A DNA stretch of 64,000 nt from Phascolarctos cinereus (Eukaryota; Chordata; Mammalia; Diprotodontia; Phascolarctidae), in assembly GCF_002099425.1 (NCBI RefSeq), contig NW_018344125.1:6319001-6383000 (forward strand), written 5' to 3'. The notes below the pieces were generated by a model. That model saw only the letters and a program-made list of their open reading frames with translations. It was not told the DNA's origin and made no database searches. Numbering within the stretch: position 1 is the stretch's first letter; the number at the start of each line of letters is the position of its first letter. Below, piece by piece: positions 32,160 to 42,482 of this stretch. The position numbers and the translations under genes were made by a program.

Positions 32160-32229
32160 AGAAGATATACTCCATCTTTACTCAAATGGCAGAGATCTAG
32201 GATATTGATGATATATACTCAATCCAGAT

Positions 32230-32610
32230 CAATAAGCATTTATTAAGTATTTACTCTCGTGCTAGGCGCTGAGGATCAATGATGTCTGGGTCCTCTTCAA
32301 GAATGAAGGACAAACAACAACAGATACTGAGAATACAAAGGCAAGCAAAAAAGAAAAATAGTTCTTTCCCTCAAGGAGCTTATATTCTAATGGGGGAAGA
32401 AAACACATAAAGATCCTGAAAAGAAGGGGAGGAGGAATGCAAGGGGCATGATGGAGGAGTCCTGATTGCAACCTGGTGAGAAATGGAGAGATGGCTGGCC
32501 TGGAGCTGTCCAATCAGAGAGAGGGACAGAGTGTACTTCCAGTGTGAATTCCAGGGCAAAAATGACCTTCCAGGAAGGATGAAGAGATTTCTGGGACGTG
32601 ATAGAGAAGT
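32230..32610 (-). mobile_element. L2-ended composite repeat, minus strand
   Basis: Starts like a reverse L2 3' end (GCATTTATTAAGTATTTACT, CTCAAGGAGCTTATATTCTA). From about 32390 the text is shared with 57660-57890 rather than with other L2 copies here. A foreign scrap sits at 32272-32325. Confidence 0.6.
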
Positions 32611-32659
32611 CGAGTACAAGTCAATGCAGCGATAAACAAAACGAAAACATCCAGATGAC

Positions 32660-33350
32660 AAATATTGGACAATAATCAAATGCACCCTTGCACTAATTTG
32701 TGTATCCTTTTCTTATGTCATCATCACCATCCCCTGCCTAAAACAGCACACCAAGCCCTTTCTGTTACAGTCGTTTCTAAACGTGTAGCTCCCCTTTGAG
32801 CTCCCTCTCAGTGGCTTCCCCTGTCTCTCTGGGTAGCACATGACCATGTCCCTTATGGAGCTTGTACCAAGTGGGATCTTGTCAAGCCTGGAAACTCACT
32901 GGGAGCTCCCATCAGGGCTTTTTATAACTTTCTAATGCTTGTCCCTGAACCAAGCTTGATCACTGGGATGAAGTCGTAGTCATTACTAAAACCTGCTGCA
33001 AGTTTCCTGGTGTGTTTAATAGGGTAACTCTGTACCTGCCCCTGCCTAGAGACAGTAATGGAGTATATGCCAAAGAGCAGGTGATGCATAATCACCTATT
33101 TTGTGTGCACTAAAGACAAGGGAGATTTGGAGTGGGGGTGGGCAAGTTCCATATGGAAGCTAAATGTTCTTCTTCGTTGTTGTTGTTTTCCTCTTCATAG
33201 GGGGTGTTTTCTAATGATAATTTTGAACAAGGCAATGGATCCCTTTAGATAGATCAGGTCACAGCAATATGCATCTAATGAGAAATGGGTAAATTAAAAC
33301 TGTGAATATTCACAAAATTCCAACATGTATACCATTTCCTTTTCCTTTGA
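32660..33350. other. Mostly unassigned sequence
   Basis: No gene. 32860-32960 resembles 39310-39430, suggesting an unclassified dispersed repeat. Confidence 0.4.
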
Positions 33351-33354
33351 GCAC

Positions 33355-33610
33355 AATTGATTTAATTTTTAAAAATTTATTGATGTTTTTATGCCTTTCT
33401 TTTTTCACCTCTCAGTCACTTCCCAGTGTCCTTCCAACTGCAAAATTGTCCCATGTAGCAAAGAAAAACATTTAAGCAAAAACAACTGACAAAAAACCAT
33501 CTGTCAATGTGTGTAATCTTCTGTACCCATAGTCCCCCTTCCTCTCTAACAAGAAGAGGGAAAAAGTGCAATAGATTTTCAGCCAAACAATTTGATAAGT
33601 CAACATATTT
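33355..33610 (-). mobile_element. LINE 3' remnant, probably L1, minus strand
   Basis: TTTAAAAATTTATTGATGTT followed by AAGCAAAAACAACTGACAAA, a texture shared with 39855-40060, 44155-44255 and 53615-53745. Confidence 0.45.
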
Positions 33611-33620
33611 GAAAGCCTTT

Positions 33621-33995
33621 TGATCTGATGCTAATATCAGCTAAGAAAAAAAAAAACAACAGCGCAGTATTTAGGGGAATGCCCTTGGTGTCAGGAAGAA
33701 CCTTGGGCTAGTCCTTGGTCAAATTCATATCTGCAACTCATCTGTGACTTATAGTCTTAGGGAGGTGAAATGACTCGCCTATAGCTAAACAGCTAGTATA
33801 TTTCAGAGGCAGGACTTGACCAAGGTTCTTCCTGACATCCAAGGTCATTCCCCTAAACACTGCATCGGCCTTTTTTTTTTTTCTTAGCTGATTATCAGCA
33901 TCAGATCAGAAAACCAACTAGTTGTATGGCTATAGGCAAGTCATTTAACCTCCCTAAGACTCTAAGTCACAGATGAGCTGCAGGTATGAATCAGT
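33621..33995. repeat. SINE-D with embedded inverted copy of itself and its flank
   Basis: Order is flank+head (33621-33713), reverse complement of body+head+flank (33723-33909), then body (33917-33992). The flank TGATCTGATGCTAATATCAG at 33621 pairs with 33889-33909, and the body CATCTGTGACTTATAGTCTT at 33740 pairs with 33957-33976. The layout A-B'-A'-B fits a single replication template switch. Confidence 0.82.
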
Positions 33996-34174
33996 GGAGG
34001 GAGTTTCAACTATACTGATGACCAAAAAAATTGCCATCAAAGCCTCAGTTACTCCTGATTGCCACCTCTGTTGACATTTACTAATGATACCCACTAACCT
34101 CCCCAGCACCCACAATGCAAGTTGGATTATTCACATTACAAAATTCTTTCCTTTTCAAAATGAAAACCAGTGAA

Positions 34175-34380
34175 CTTCCTTCCTTCCTTTTTTCTCTTCT
34201 TCCATCTTTCCTTCCTTCCATCTTTCCTTCTCTCCTTCCTCCCTTCCTTCCTCCCTCCCTCATTCCCTTCTTCCTTCCTTCCTTCCCTTCCTTCTTCTCT
34301 CCCACCCTCCCTTCCTTTCTTCCTCTCTCCTTCCCTTCCCTCCTTCCTTCCTCCCTCCCTCCCTCCCTTCCTTTCTTCCT
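34175..34380 (+). repeat. (CCTT)n polypyrimidine tract
   Basis: About 205 bases of CCTT, CCCT and TTTC units with almost no purines on this strand; it opens artificial reading frames on both strands. Confidence 0.97.
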
Positions 34381-34384
34381 GTGC

Positions 34385-34595
34385 ATTTAAAATAGGATTT
34401 GAGTTTCACTAGTTCAACATGCACTCCCCCCCTTCAAGAAAACCTTTGTTGCATGAAATGAGACATATTTGTCTCCCCAGTACTAAAAAATCCATGTTAT
34501 TACAAGTAACCAAAATGAATGTTAGACATTTTTCAGAATCACACTGTCCTTTTGAAACATCTATGTTTGGCTAAGTTAACAATGTTTGCATGAAG
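34385..34595. other. Non-coding stretch, nothing recognised
   Basis: No gene or repeat supported. Confidence 0.4.
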
Positions 34596-34599
34596 CTCT

Positions 34600-34770
34600 G
34601 CAACATAGAGTGGCAACTGTACTGAGAGAGACTACTAGGTCCCAATCCTAGTTCTGCCCTTACGAGGAGCCATGACCTTGAACAAGTCCCTTCCCTTCTC
34701 TGGGACTCCTCGGTTTCCTCTCGGTAAACCTGATCTCTGAGGTCCTTCCCAGCACTGACATTTTTGGCAG
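34600..34770 (+). mobile_element. SINE-C
   Basis: Old copy: CCTTGAACAAGTCCCTTCCC, GTTTCCTCTCGGTAAACCTG, TCTCTGAGGTCCTTCCCAGC. Confidence 0.75.
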
Positions 34771-34985
34771 GATCCTTGTCCCATAGAGAACTTTGCAGAT
34801 TTTTAGATACCTTCTCCCATTCCCCCTTTTCCTCATAGTTTCACTCTGGTTCAGTTGATGTGAATGACAGGTCTTCTGTACAATCAGTAAACATTTCTGT
34901 GACAATCATTTCTTTTGTATTTCATTCAATTTTCCAAGTCCCTAAACTTGGTTGGCACTGAATTTTTTTTCTCTTTAAATATCGA

Positions 34986-35190
34986 TAGAATCATAGACCT
35001 AGAGCCGGAAGGGACCTTAGAGGCCATGGTCTAACTCTCTCATTTATATATAAAGACACTGAGACTCAGAGATGATTAAGTTACTTGTCCAAGGTCACAC
35101 AGGTAATGAACGGCAGAGCTGGGATTTGAATTCAGGTCTTATGATTCCATATTCACTGTTCAAAATTCAGTACTCTTTCCATTGTGTCCC
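34986..35190 (-). mobile_element. SINE-C, minus strand
   Basis: Reads GATAGAATCATAGACCTAGA, GGAAGGGACCTTAGAGGCCA and an inverted tRNA part. Confidence 0.87.
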
Positions 35191-35194
35191 AAGA

Positions 35195-35315
35195 TCTTTC
35201 CTTGGGCTTCGCTAATAGAATGTCGCCTTCATGAGGCCTTGGTATCCCCAGCACCTAGAACTTAGCATAGTGCTTGGAACATTAGGTGGTCAATAAATGC
35301 TTGTTGATTTATTAG
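35195..35315 (+). mobile_element. L2 3' end
   Basis: CATGAGGCCTTGGTATCCCC, TTAGCATAGTGCTTGGAACA, CAATAAATGCTTGTTGATTT. Confidence 0.83.
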
Positions 35316-35324
35316 TTATTCCCA

Positions 35325-35575
35325 GAAGTCTGAATTAGGAGAAATGCATGGAAGTTGCCGAGAGAAAGATTTCATTGCCTGTTAACAACCAGAGCTGTCT
35401 CAAAGTGGAATGGACTGTTTTGGGAGGTGGGTGTCTCCCTCTCATGGAAGGTCTTCAAGCAGAGGCTGGATATGTCATACACATACCTGTCAGTTATGTG
35501 ATAGTGGACATTCCTTTCTTATATGGGTTGGAGTAGATAACCTCCCAGCTCTGTCCCAGCTTGGAGCTTCTTGGA
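35325..35575 (+). mobile_element. L3/CR1 3' end
   Basis: TGGAAGGTCTTCAAGCAGAG then TTGGAGTAGATAACCTCCCA, the forward CR1/L3 3'UTR pattern. Confidence 0.75.
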
Positions 35576-35579
35576 TTTC

Positions 35580-36370
35580 CATTGGTCCCTGTTCAATTTC
35601 TTTCTTGCCTTTCAATAAACATCTCTCAGGGTGCAGAGGAAGGTTCTTTGTGGAGCATCATGCAGATAAAGTTCAAAAACTCCAAGGCAACTCAATTTTT
35701 CAATGACCATCAGATAAATGTACCCTAGTTCCCTCCCCCTAGGGTCATTCTTGTCCATTCCCTTTGCTATGTCTCTCCTGCTCAAAAGAAGTACACCTAG
35801 AATTGCCCCCATCACAAAGTCCTATGAAAAACCCAAGCAAAAGCTGGCAGGAGGGAGATATACAGTCTTTTTCTCTGTTAGGAACATTTTTTAATTTCCT
35901 TTAGACCAAATGCATGAGCATGTTTGGAAATAAAAGCTGTAGCTGTGATCAAAATGAACCAGCCTCCTTGGGATATCACAAATCAACAGGGCTTGCTGAT
36001 GTAATTCATTAAATGCTTAATGTGGATTTTGATATGAATGAAAAACCATTTATTATGGTTTCAAACCCTGTTTTCCTTCTCTTCTCCAGGGATGCCTGTT
36101 TTCAGTTCCCAGACAGTAAAGTAAATAGTTTGGCTTTGCTGAATGGTGCCAGCCAGTCTCTGCATATGGCTGCCATCTTGGTAAAGCTAAAATGTGATAC
36201 ATGGTACTCCATCTCTGGAAAAGCTTACTACGGTGGGGAAACAGTCTGCTAGAAGCTGTTCCTCCATATCATAGCAATAGTCATTCATACCTTCAGTCAG
36301 GAGAATTCTAACAGAAGCTGAATCTGGCATGAATAGCCAACATGTATACATGTGTTTGCTTTTTTTTTTT
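35580..36370. other. Repeat-poor block with one exon-like segment
   Basis: No repeat recognised. 36090-36180 (plus) has a pyrimidine-rich acceptor (TTCCTTCTCTTCTCCAG) and a GTAAAG donor around an open frame, but the frame matches no protein known to me. Probably chance. Confidence 0.35.
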
Positions 36371-36374
36371 AACC

Positions 36375-36595
36375 AGATCTACGATTTCATTGGTGGATGG
36401 AACTCCCAGTGAGGATATTCCCTCTACCAATGCAGATTGGCTTCTGTACTCCAATTTATAGTCTTAAATAAGAGTTGCCAAGGAATCAGCTTGCCCAGGG
36501 TTGCACAGCAAGTATATTTTTGGAGGCAGGTATCAAGCCCAGGTCTTCCTAATTCCAAGGCGAGCCCTCTAGCCACCATGGCACACTGTTCCTAT
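36375..36595 (-). mobile_element. SINE-D, minus strand
   Basis: GATTTCATTGGTGGATGGAA, CCTCTACCAATGCAGATTGG and an inverted head. Confidence 0.87.
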
Positions 36596-36604
36596 GTGTA
36601 TGCT

Positions 36605-36975
36605 TCCGAGAGTTTAATCCTACAATTTCAGAGTTCAAAGGGAGTTCAGAGGTCGCTCGGTCCAACCCTCTACCTGACCTAAAATCTCCTGTATAACATC
36701 CCTCTTAAGTGGTTTCCCAACTTCTGCTCAAAGATCTTTAGCAAGGGAGACATTGTCCTGAGACTGCACATTCTGCTTCTGGACATCTCTTTCTATTAAG
36801 TTTTTCCTTTTACTGGGATACCCACACCAATCAATCAATCAATCAATCAACAAGTAAGCTCCTACTATGTACTAGGCACTGTATGAAATGTGCTTCTTTA
36901 TAACATCTAACCATTGCTCCTACTCCTCCTGCCCTCTGGGGTCAAGCAGAACAACAAGCCCATACCAATGGGACT
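36605..36975 (-). mobile_element. L3/CR1 fragment, minus strand, with L2 scrap
   Basis: AGAGGTCGCTCGGTCCAACC to CTTTTACTGGGA, then (CAAT)n and a reverse L2 3' scrap (36826-36900), then CTGCCCTCTGGGGTCAAGCA. Confidence 0.68.
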
Positions 36976-36979
36976 AATA

Positions 36980-37210
36980 TTTCAGCCAGGAGATAGCACT
37001 GGTAAGCATCCAAGGTACCATCATTACAGTGAACTATGGGCACCTTCCATCCCCAAACCAGGCATTCAAGTCAACAGTTTAGCTTATGGTAATTAGTAAT
37101 AGCATACAGTATTTTTCCATTAGTCACAGTTCACAAAACTCAGTGATTAGGAATAATGTACACTCAAAAGACACATCATCTTTAAAATCCCCACAACAAA
37201 GTCCCAAGAT
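36980..37210. other. Non-coding stretch, nothing recognised
   Basis: No gene or repeat supported. Confidence 0.4.
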
Positions 37211-37214
37211 CAGA

Positions 37215-37530
37215 AGGTCACGGAATAAGAGCTAGGAGGAACCTCAGAGGCCACTGAATCCAACCTTTCTTGATTTATAAGTGAGGAAGCTGAGGCCCGG
37301 AGAAGAGAAGGGACTTGTCCAGGGTCACACATAGGATCATAGCCCCAGAGCTGGAAGGGACCTCAGAGGCTGTCTAGTTCATCTCTATTATTTCACAGAG
37401 GAAGAAACGGAGACCCAGGGCAAGGAAGTGATTTGTCCAAGGTCACCCACATAGTGAGAGGCAGAGCCTATGTTTGAATCCAGAGGCCTGTGACTCCAAA
37501 GCCATGGTGTTGTTTCCATAAGACTATAAC
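37215..37530 (-). mobile_element. Two SINE-C copies, minus strand
   Basis: 37215-37332 (GAGGAAGCTGAGGCCCGGAG) is cut by or abuts 37333-37530 (GAGCTGGAAGGGACCTCAGA, CACCCACATAGTGAGAGGCA). Confidence 0.83.
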
Positions 37531-37611
37531 TAGGGCTTTTACCAAAACAGTTTTAAATATATTTTGATAAAAGCAAGAAAAACTTTCTTCGATCTATTTA
37601 CTGTCATGTTT

Positions 37612-37850
37612 CTTGTTCAGTCATTTCAGTCATATCTGACTCTCTGTGCCCCCATTTGGGGTTTTCTTAGCAAAGATACTGGAGTGGTTTGTCATTTCCA
37701 GTTCATTTTACAGATGAGGAAACTGAGGCAAACAGAGTGAAGTGACTCGCTCAAGGTCACACAGCTAATAAGTGTCTGAGTCAAATTTGAACTCAGGTTG
37801 TCCTGACTCCAGGGTCAGCACTCTATCCACTGAAGTGCCGCCTAGCTTCC
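37612..37850 (-). mobile_element. SINE-E with RTE/BovB-like tail, minus strand
   Basis: Starts with the inverted tail (CATTTGGGGTTTTCTTAGCA, GTTTGTCATTTCCAGTTCAT), then CORE and an inverted tRNA head. Confidence 0.88.
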
Positions 37851-37869
37851 TATCACTGTCATAGGAAGC

Positions 37870-38020
37870 AAGAATTATCTATCAATCAAGTATTTATTAA
37901 GCGTCGACTGTGGTGCCAGGCACTATGCTAAGCACTGGGGGATACAAGAACAAAACAAAACGCCCCAAACTAAAACAATTTTTGTCCTCAGGGAGTTTAC
38001 ATCCTATTAGGGAGACAATT
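37870..38020 (-). mobile_element. L2 3' end, minus strand
   Basis: ATTAAGCGTCGACTGTGGTG, CCAGGCACTATGCTAAGCAC and CTCAGGGAGTTTACATCCTA. Confidence 0.85.
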
Positions 38021-38059
38021 ATCCTCTCCTCCCCCCCGGCTCCCCCCCCCAAACCCCCA

Positions 38060-39110
38060 AACAATTTCAAGCATTGTTAGGGAGATGGTTTTACAAGTGC
38101 ACACAGGAAGACCTTAAAACTCAGTATGCTGAGCAGCAGGCAAACAGTCCATTGATCCAAAGAAAAATTCTCATTACTGGGATTAGGAATCCTTTTGACA
38201 GTCTCCAAGGGATTGATTGCATAGCCCTTGAAAGAGTGAATGTCGTTATAGCTGTGCATTTAAAAGTAGGCAGTAATAGGACAGTATGCTAATAGGCGGT
38301 GGGGCCATTGTGACTTGAGATAATTACAGAGCAAAAAAGCAAACTGTATCTGTATCCGTCTGAGTGAAAGGGGATGGGTTGAAACATCTGTTTCTTCGGG
38401 TGCGCACACCGTTTAGGCACGCTAAAACAATTAAGTCACATCTAGGGCTACATTAAAGGGAATGTCCTCAGTGTTTGAATCCAGAGCAGAAACAATTTGC
38501 TTCTTGCACTTACTTAACCCCAAACCATTCTTTTGTCAGCCTTGGGGGATACTTAACAATTAAGCCATACGATGCATAATAAATCTGGAAAGTCATCACT
38601 GTTTACAATATTAACGAATATTTTGTTTGAAAGCAAGCAGGGAATGAAATCCTTTTTTTAAAAAAAAATCTGATATCACTAATGTACCCCTGACGACTTT
38701 TGTTTCCATGTTCTCATTCATTTCCGGCTGATACCCAGAACCACCATTCATACAGAATAATAATGTACCTCTATGGAAATCATCAATTTGTGATGTTTGG
38801 GGATCACTAGGACAGAATGGAGACAGGAATGCAACAGCCTTCCTTATCTTGGGGGTGAGGATGGTGACATAGAAAGTCAGTTTCAGTGACTTAAATGGTG
38901 TTAGTTCAGTGAGTTGCAGCATTGGACTAATTTGGCCAAGGTTACTGGTTAGATACCAGGATAGGCTAATTAGCAGCACATTAAGAAAATCTCTGTTGGA
39001 AAACCACAGACCAAAAAAAAAAAAAAGCCTTTCGTACTGGCCAGCCAGCTTAGAAAATCAGACCACTGATCACAGTTGGTTTCTCTACTCTCTGATTTCT
39101 TCCTGTGCGT
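38060..39110. other. Repeat-poor block, candidate conserved non-coding DNA
   Basis: About 1 kb with no recognised repeat in a region otherwise saturated with them. It has several AATTA/TAATTA homeodomain-type cores (38320, 38430, 38555) and a few CpGs. No coding exon. Regulatory function is inference only. Confidence 0.4.
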
Positions 39111-39119
39111 GACTCTTCG

Positions 39120-39440
39120 GGATACTGAAATAATGAGGCAAGCACTGTACTTTTTGCTTTCTAATGCTCAAGTTTACTCAGGCAAGAATACACAGTGAAA
39201 GTCAGGATACTCCCATGGAGGTGCTCATGGTGGCATCGTAGTAACTGGCCCATGGGCAGCTTCTCAGGTCTCCCACAGCCTCAAGGAGGCACATAAGGCC
39301 TACCCCCAATAGAACAGCTTGTAGTAGGTGGGTTCTAATCAAATCTGGGAAGACCCTCAGGGCTTCTTTCAGGGCTCTTTGATAGGTTTATATTACTTGT
39401 TCCCAAGTGAAGCTTGATTTCGTGAATACATTACTTGGAG
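39120..39440. repeat. Unclassified dispersed repeat (shared with 32.86 kb)
   Basis: 39310-39430 shares ordered blocks with 32865-32960, including a GTGGGWTCT start, TCAGGGCT and CAAGCTTGAT-like text. Family unknown. Confidence 0.35.
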
Positions 39441-39576
39441 GACAAATTTAATGCCAAGAGAAGGGGGTTATAGAAAACAGGATCTCCCGGTAGATGTTCC
39501 AGTAAGTTTGTAGCGGTTTCCTTAACATCTCCAGAACACTGCTCAATTCCATCCAAGCTGAGCCCCTCACTATCCC

Positions 39577-39578
<2 letters not shown>

Positions 39579-39631
<53 letters not shown>

Positions 39632-39633
39632 CA

Positions 39634-39664
<31 letters not shown>
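39579..39664 (+). repeat. (CA)n microsatellite
   Basis: About 42 CA units with a short interruption ATGCACGCG near 39630. Confidence 0.97.
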
Positions 39665-41560
39665 TCCTTCCTTCCTCCTAACCTTTGCCTATGCTGTTCC
39701 CCCTTCCTTGAAATGCCCTCTTCTCTGCCTAGCCCAAATCCTACTCATCCTTCAAGACACAACAAAAGGCCCACCTTCTGCAACAGGCCTTCCCTGCCCA
39801 CCATGATCTTTCCTTCTTATCAACTCCCCTAATACATTGTCTATATGACTCATTTTTAAAAATAAATAACATTTTATTTTATTTTCAGGTCCAAATTCTC
39901 TTCCTCTCACCTCTCCCCCTCCCTTATTGAAAAATCAAAAAAAACAACCCATAATAAACTTGCAAAGTCAAGCAAAACAAATGACCATATTGGCCATATC
40001 CAAATATATGGCTATATATGCATATATATGTATATAGTCTCTAAAATTGAGACTGCCTCTAGGCTTCCCCTTTTTTTTTATTAATTTATTTCGATTTATC
40101 AACAATCACTTCAATAAGCTTTTGAGTTTTAAATTTTTCTCTCCCTCCCTCCCATCTCCCTCCCTAAGGTGACGTGCAATCTGATATAGGCCGCACATAT
40201 ACATTCCTATTAAACATATTTTCACATTAGCGATGTTGTAAGGAAGAATTAGAACCAATAGGAGGAACTACCAGAAAGAGGAAACAAAACAAAACAGAAG
40301 AAAAAACATAGCAAATAGTATGCTTCGATCTGCATTCATACTCCATAGTTCTTTCTTTGGATATGGATAGCATTTTCCATCATGAGAACTTTGGAGATGT
40401 CTTAGATCTTTGCATTGCTAAGAAGAGCTAAATCTACCAACTTTAGTCATCAAACAACGCGGCTGTTACTGTGTGCAACGTTCTCCTGGTTCTGCTCACT
40501 TCACTCAGCATCAGCCCACACAAGTCTTTCCAGGTTTTTCTCAAGTCTGCCTGCTCATCATTTCTTACAGCACAATAGTATTCCATTACATTCATATACC
40601 ACAACTTGTTCAGCCATTCCCCAATTGATGGGCATTTCCTCAATTTCCAATTCTTTTAGGTTCCCCTTTCTGTAAGCCATCTTCAACACAGCTACCATGT
40701 TCTGCTGTTCCCCAGTTGATGAGCAGCTCTCACTTTCTAATTCTTTGCTACCACAAAAAGAGCAGCTATAAATATTTTCATACAAGTGAGTCCTCTTCCT
40801 TTCTTTGAGTTCTTTGGGTTATAGACCTAGTAGTAATACCAGTAGGTCAAAGAGTATGCACAGTTTTATAATTTGGGGGGCACAGTTCCAACAGTGCATT
40901 AATGTACCTACTTTCTCATAGCCCTTGCAACATTTGTTGTTTTCCTTTTTTTATTCAACTTTGCCTATCTGATGGGTGTGAGGTGACACCTCTGAGTTAT
41001 TTTAATTTGCGTTCCTCTACTAATTAATGAGTTAGAGGATTTTTCATACTACTACTGATAGTCTGGATTTCTTCTTCCGAAAACTGCCTATTCACATCCT
41101 TTGACCCTTTATCAATTGGGGAATGGCCCTTATTCTAGTAAATTTGACTCAGTTCCCTATACAGCTTAGAAATGAAACCTTTATCAGAGAAATTTGCTGC
41201 AAAGATTTTTTCTCAGTTTCCTGTTTCTCTCCTAATTTTAGCTCAACTGGTTTTGCTCATGCTCATACTTTTTAATTTTATGTGATCAAAGTTGTCCATT
41301 TTACCTCCTACGAATCTCTATCCCTTGTTTGGTCTTATATGCTTTCTCATCCATAAATCTGATAGGTGATTTTTTTCCATGCTCCTCTGATTTATTTATG
41401 ATGTCACTATTTATGTCTTGACTTCCCAATTAGAGTGTGAACTAGTTCCTTGAGAGCAGAGACTGTCTAGAGTTTATTCTTTGTACCATCCCCCCACACA
41501 CACTTACCACAGTCCTTGGCACATATGCTATTAGTAAATGCTTTTTAATGAATTCATTTG
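39665..41560 (+). mobile_element. L2 3' part split by a 1.5 kb L1 block
   Basis: L2 reads to about 39850 (GAAATGCCCTCTTCTCTGCC, CTACTCATCCTTCAAGACAC) and its 3' end follows at 41415-41560 (CCTTGAGAGCAGAGACTGTC). Confidence 0.78.
39855..41410 (-). mobile_element. L1 ORF2 C-terminus and 3'UTR, minus strand
   Basis: Minus-strand frames read WLNKLWYMNVMEYYCAVRND (about 40590), the L1 ORF2 C-terminal motif, and upstream ORF2 pieces to 41400. The 3'UTR begins near 40075; 39855-40060 is a second L1-like remnant. Truncated and disabled. Confidence 0.87.
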
Positions 41561-41855
41561 TTTGTATGCTACTGGAAGAAACAATATTTATAAAGATAAA
41601 TGAATGAAAATGTATACAAAGTAATTTTGAGGAAGAGAAAAAACATTAGGGAAGGCTTCCTGTAGGAGGTATCACCTGAGTTGAACCTTGAAGGAAGCAA
41701 GGGATTCCAAGGGGTTGAGGTGAGGTGCGGTGAGGTGAGAGCATTTCCAGAGCTTCTTAAACTTCCTTCAGCACTTCTTAAACTTGGGGTGGAGACTCAC
41801 AGAAGCCTGATCTAGGATTATAGAATGTGTAAGGCAGAGGAAAGTGAAATCAGTA

Positions 41856-41940
41856 CAGGGGTGGGGAACCTGCAGCCTCCAGGTCACATGTGGCCCTCTA
41901 GTTCCTCAAGTTTGGCCCTTTGACAGAATCCTCAGTCACT
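41856..41940. mobile_element. hAT-like MITE family A, half copy
   Basis: CAGGGGTGGGGAACCTGCAG and CACATGTGGCCCTCTAG; only the left half is present. Confidence 0.8.
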
Positions 41941-42411
41941 TGAGGACTTGGCAACTGGTTAGATGGGGTAGGGGGAGGGAGAAGCATGATCTGAGACTGT
42001 GAAGCTGGGTGACTTTAAGGATGAACAGAAAATAGGAAAGTCAGGAAGAAGAGTAGGTTGGGGAAGGTGAATGTTGAATGTGAGATGCCCTTGGAACAGA
42101 TGCTGGTGTCCAGATCCTGAAACACCTGTATCCAGGAATAGCTGTCTAGCTAACAACCAGTGATGCAGGACTGATGCTCCAAAGATAGATGAAGGCTGGA
42201 TGGGCAGATTTGAGAGTCAGCTGTACTGAGATGATCATTGAACCTGTGGAAGCTGATGAGATCACAATAAGAGAAAGTATGGGGAAAGAAGAGAAAGAGG
42301 GCCCAGGACAGAGCTTTGGGGGCACACCCACAGTCAGAGGATGTGACATAGATGATGAGAAAAAAGGCTGAGAGGGAGTGGTCAGATAGATAGGAGGAGA
42401 ATAGGGGGGCA

Positions 42412-42482
42412 GTGAAAGAGAGATAGAGATATAGAGAGACAGAAATGGAGATAAACAGAGTGATAGAGATAGAGAGAGAGAG
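42412..42482 (+). repeat. GA/GATA-rich tract
   Basis: Irregular AGAGAGATAGAGAT units inside the reverse L2. Confidence 0.85.

Noticed and set aside
34081-34412. Overlapping Arg/Gly/Glu-rich and Pro/Ser/Leu-rich open frames
   Set aside because: They come from the stop-poor (CCTT)n tract, with no start context or homology.
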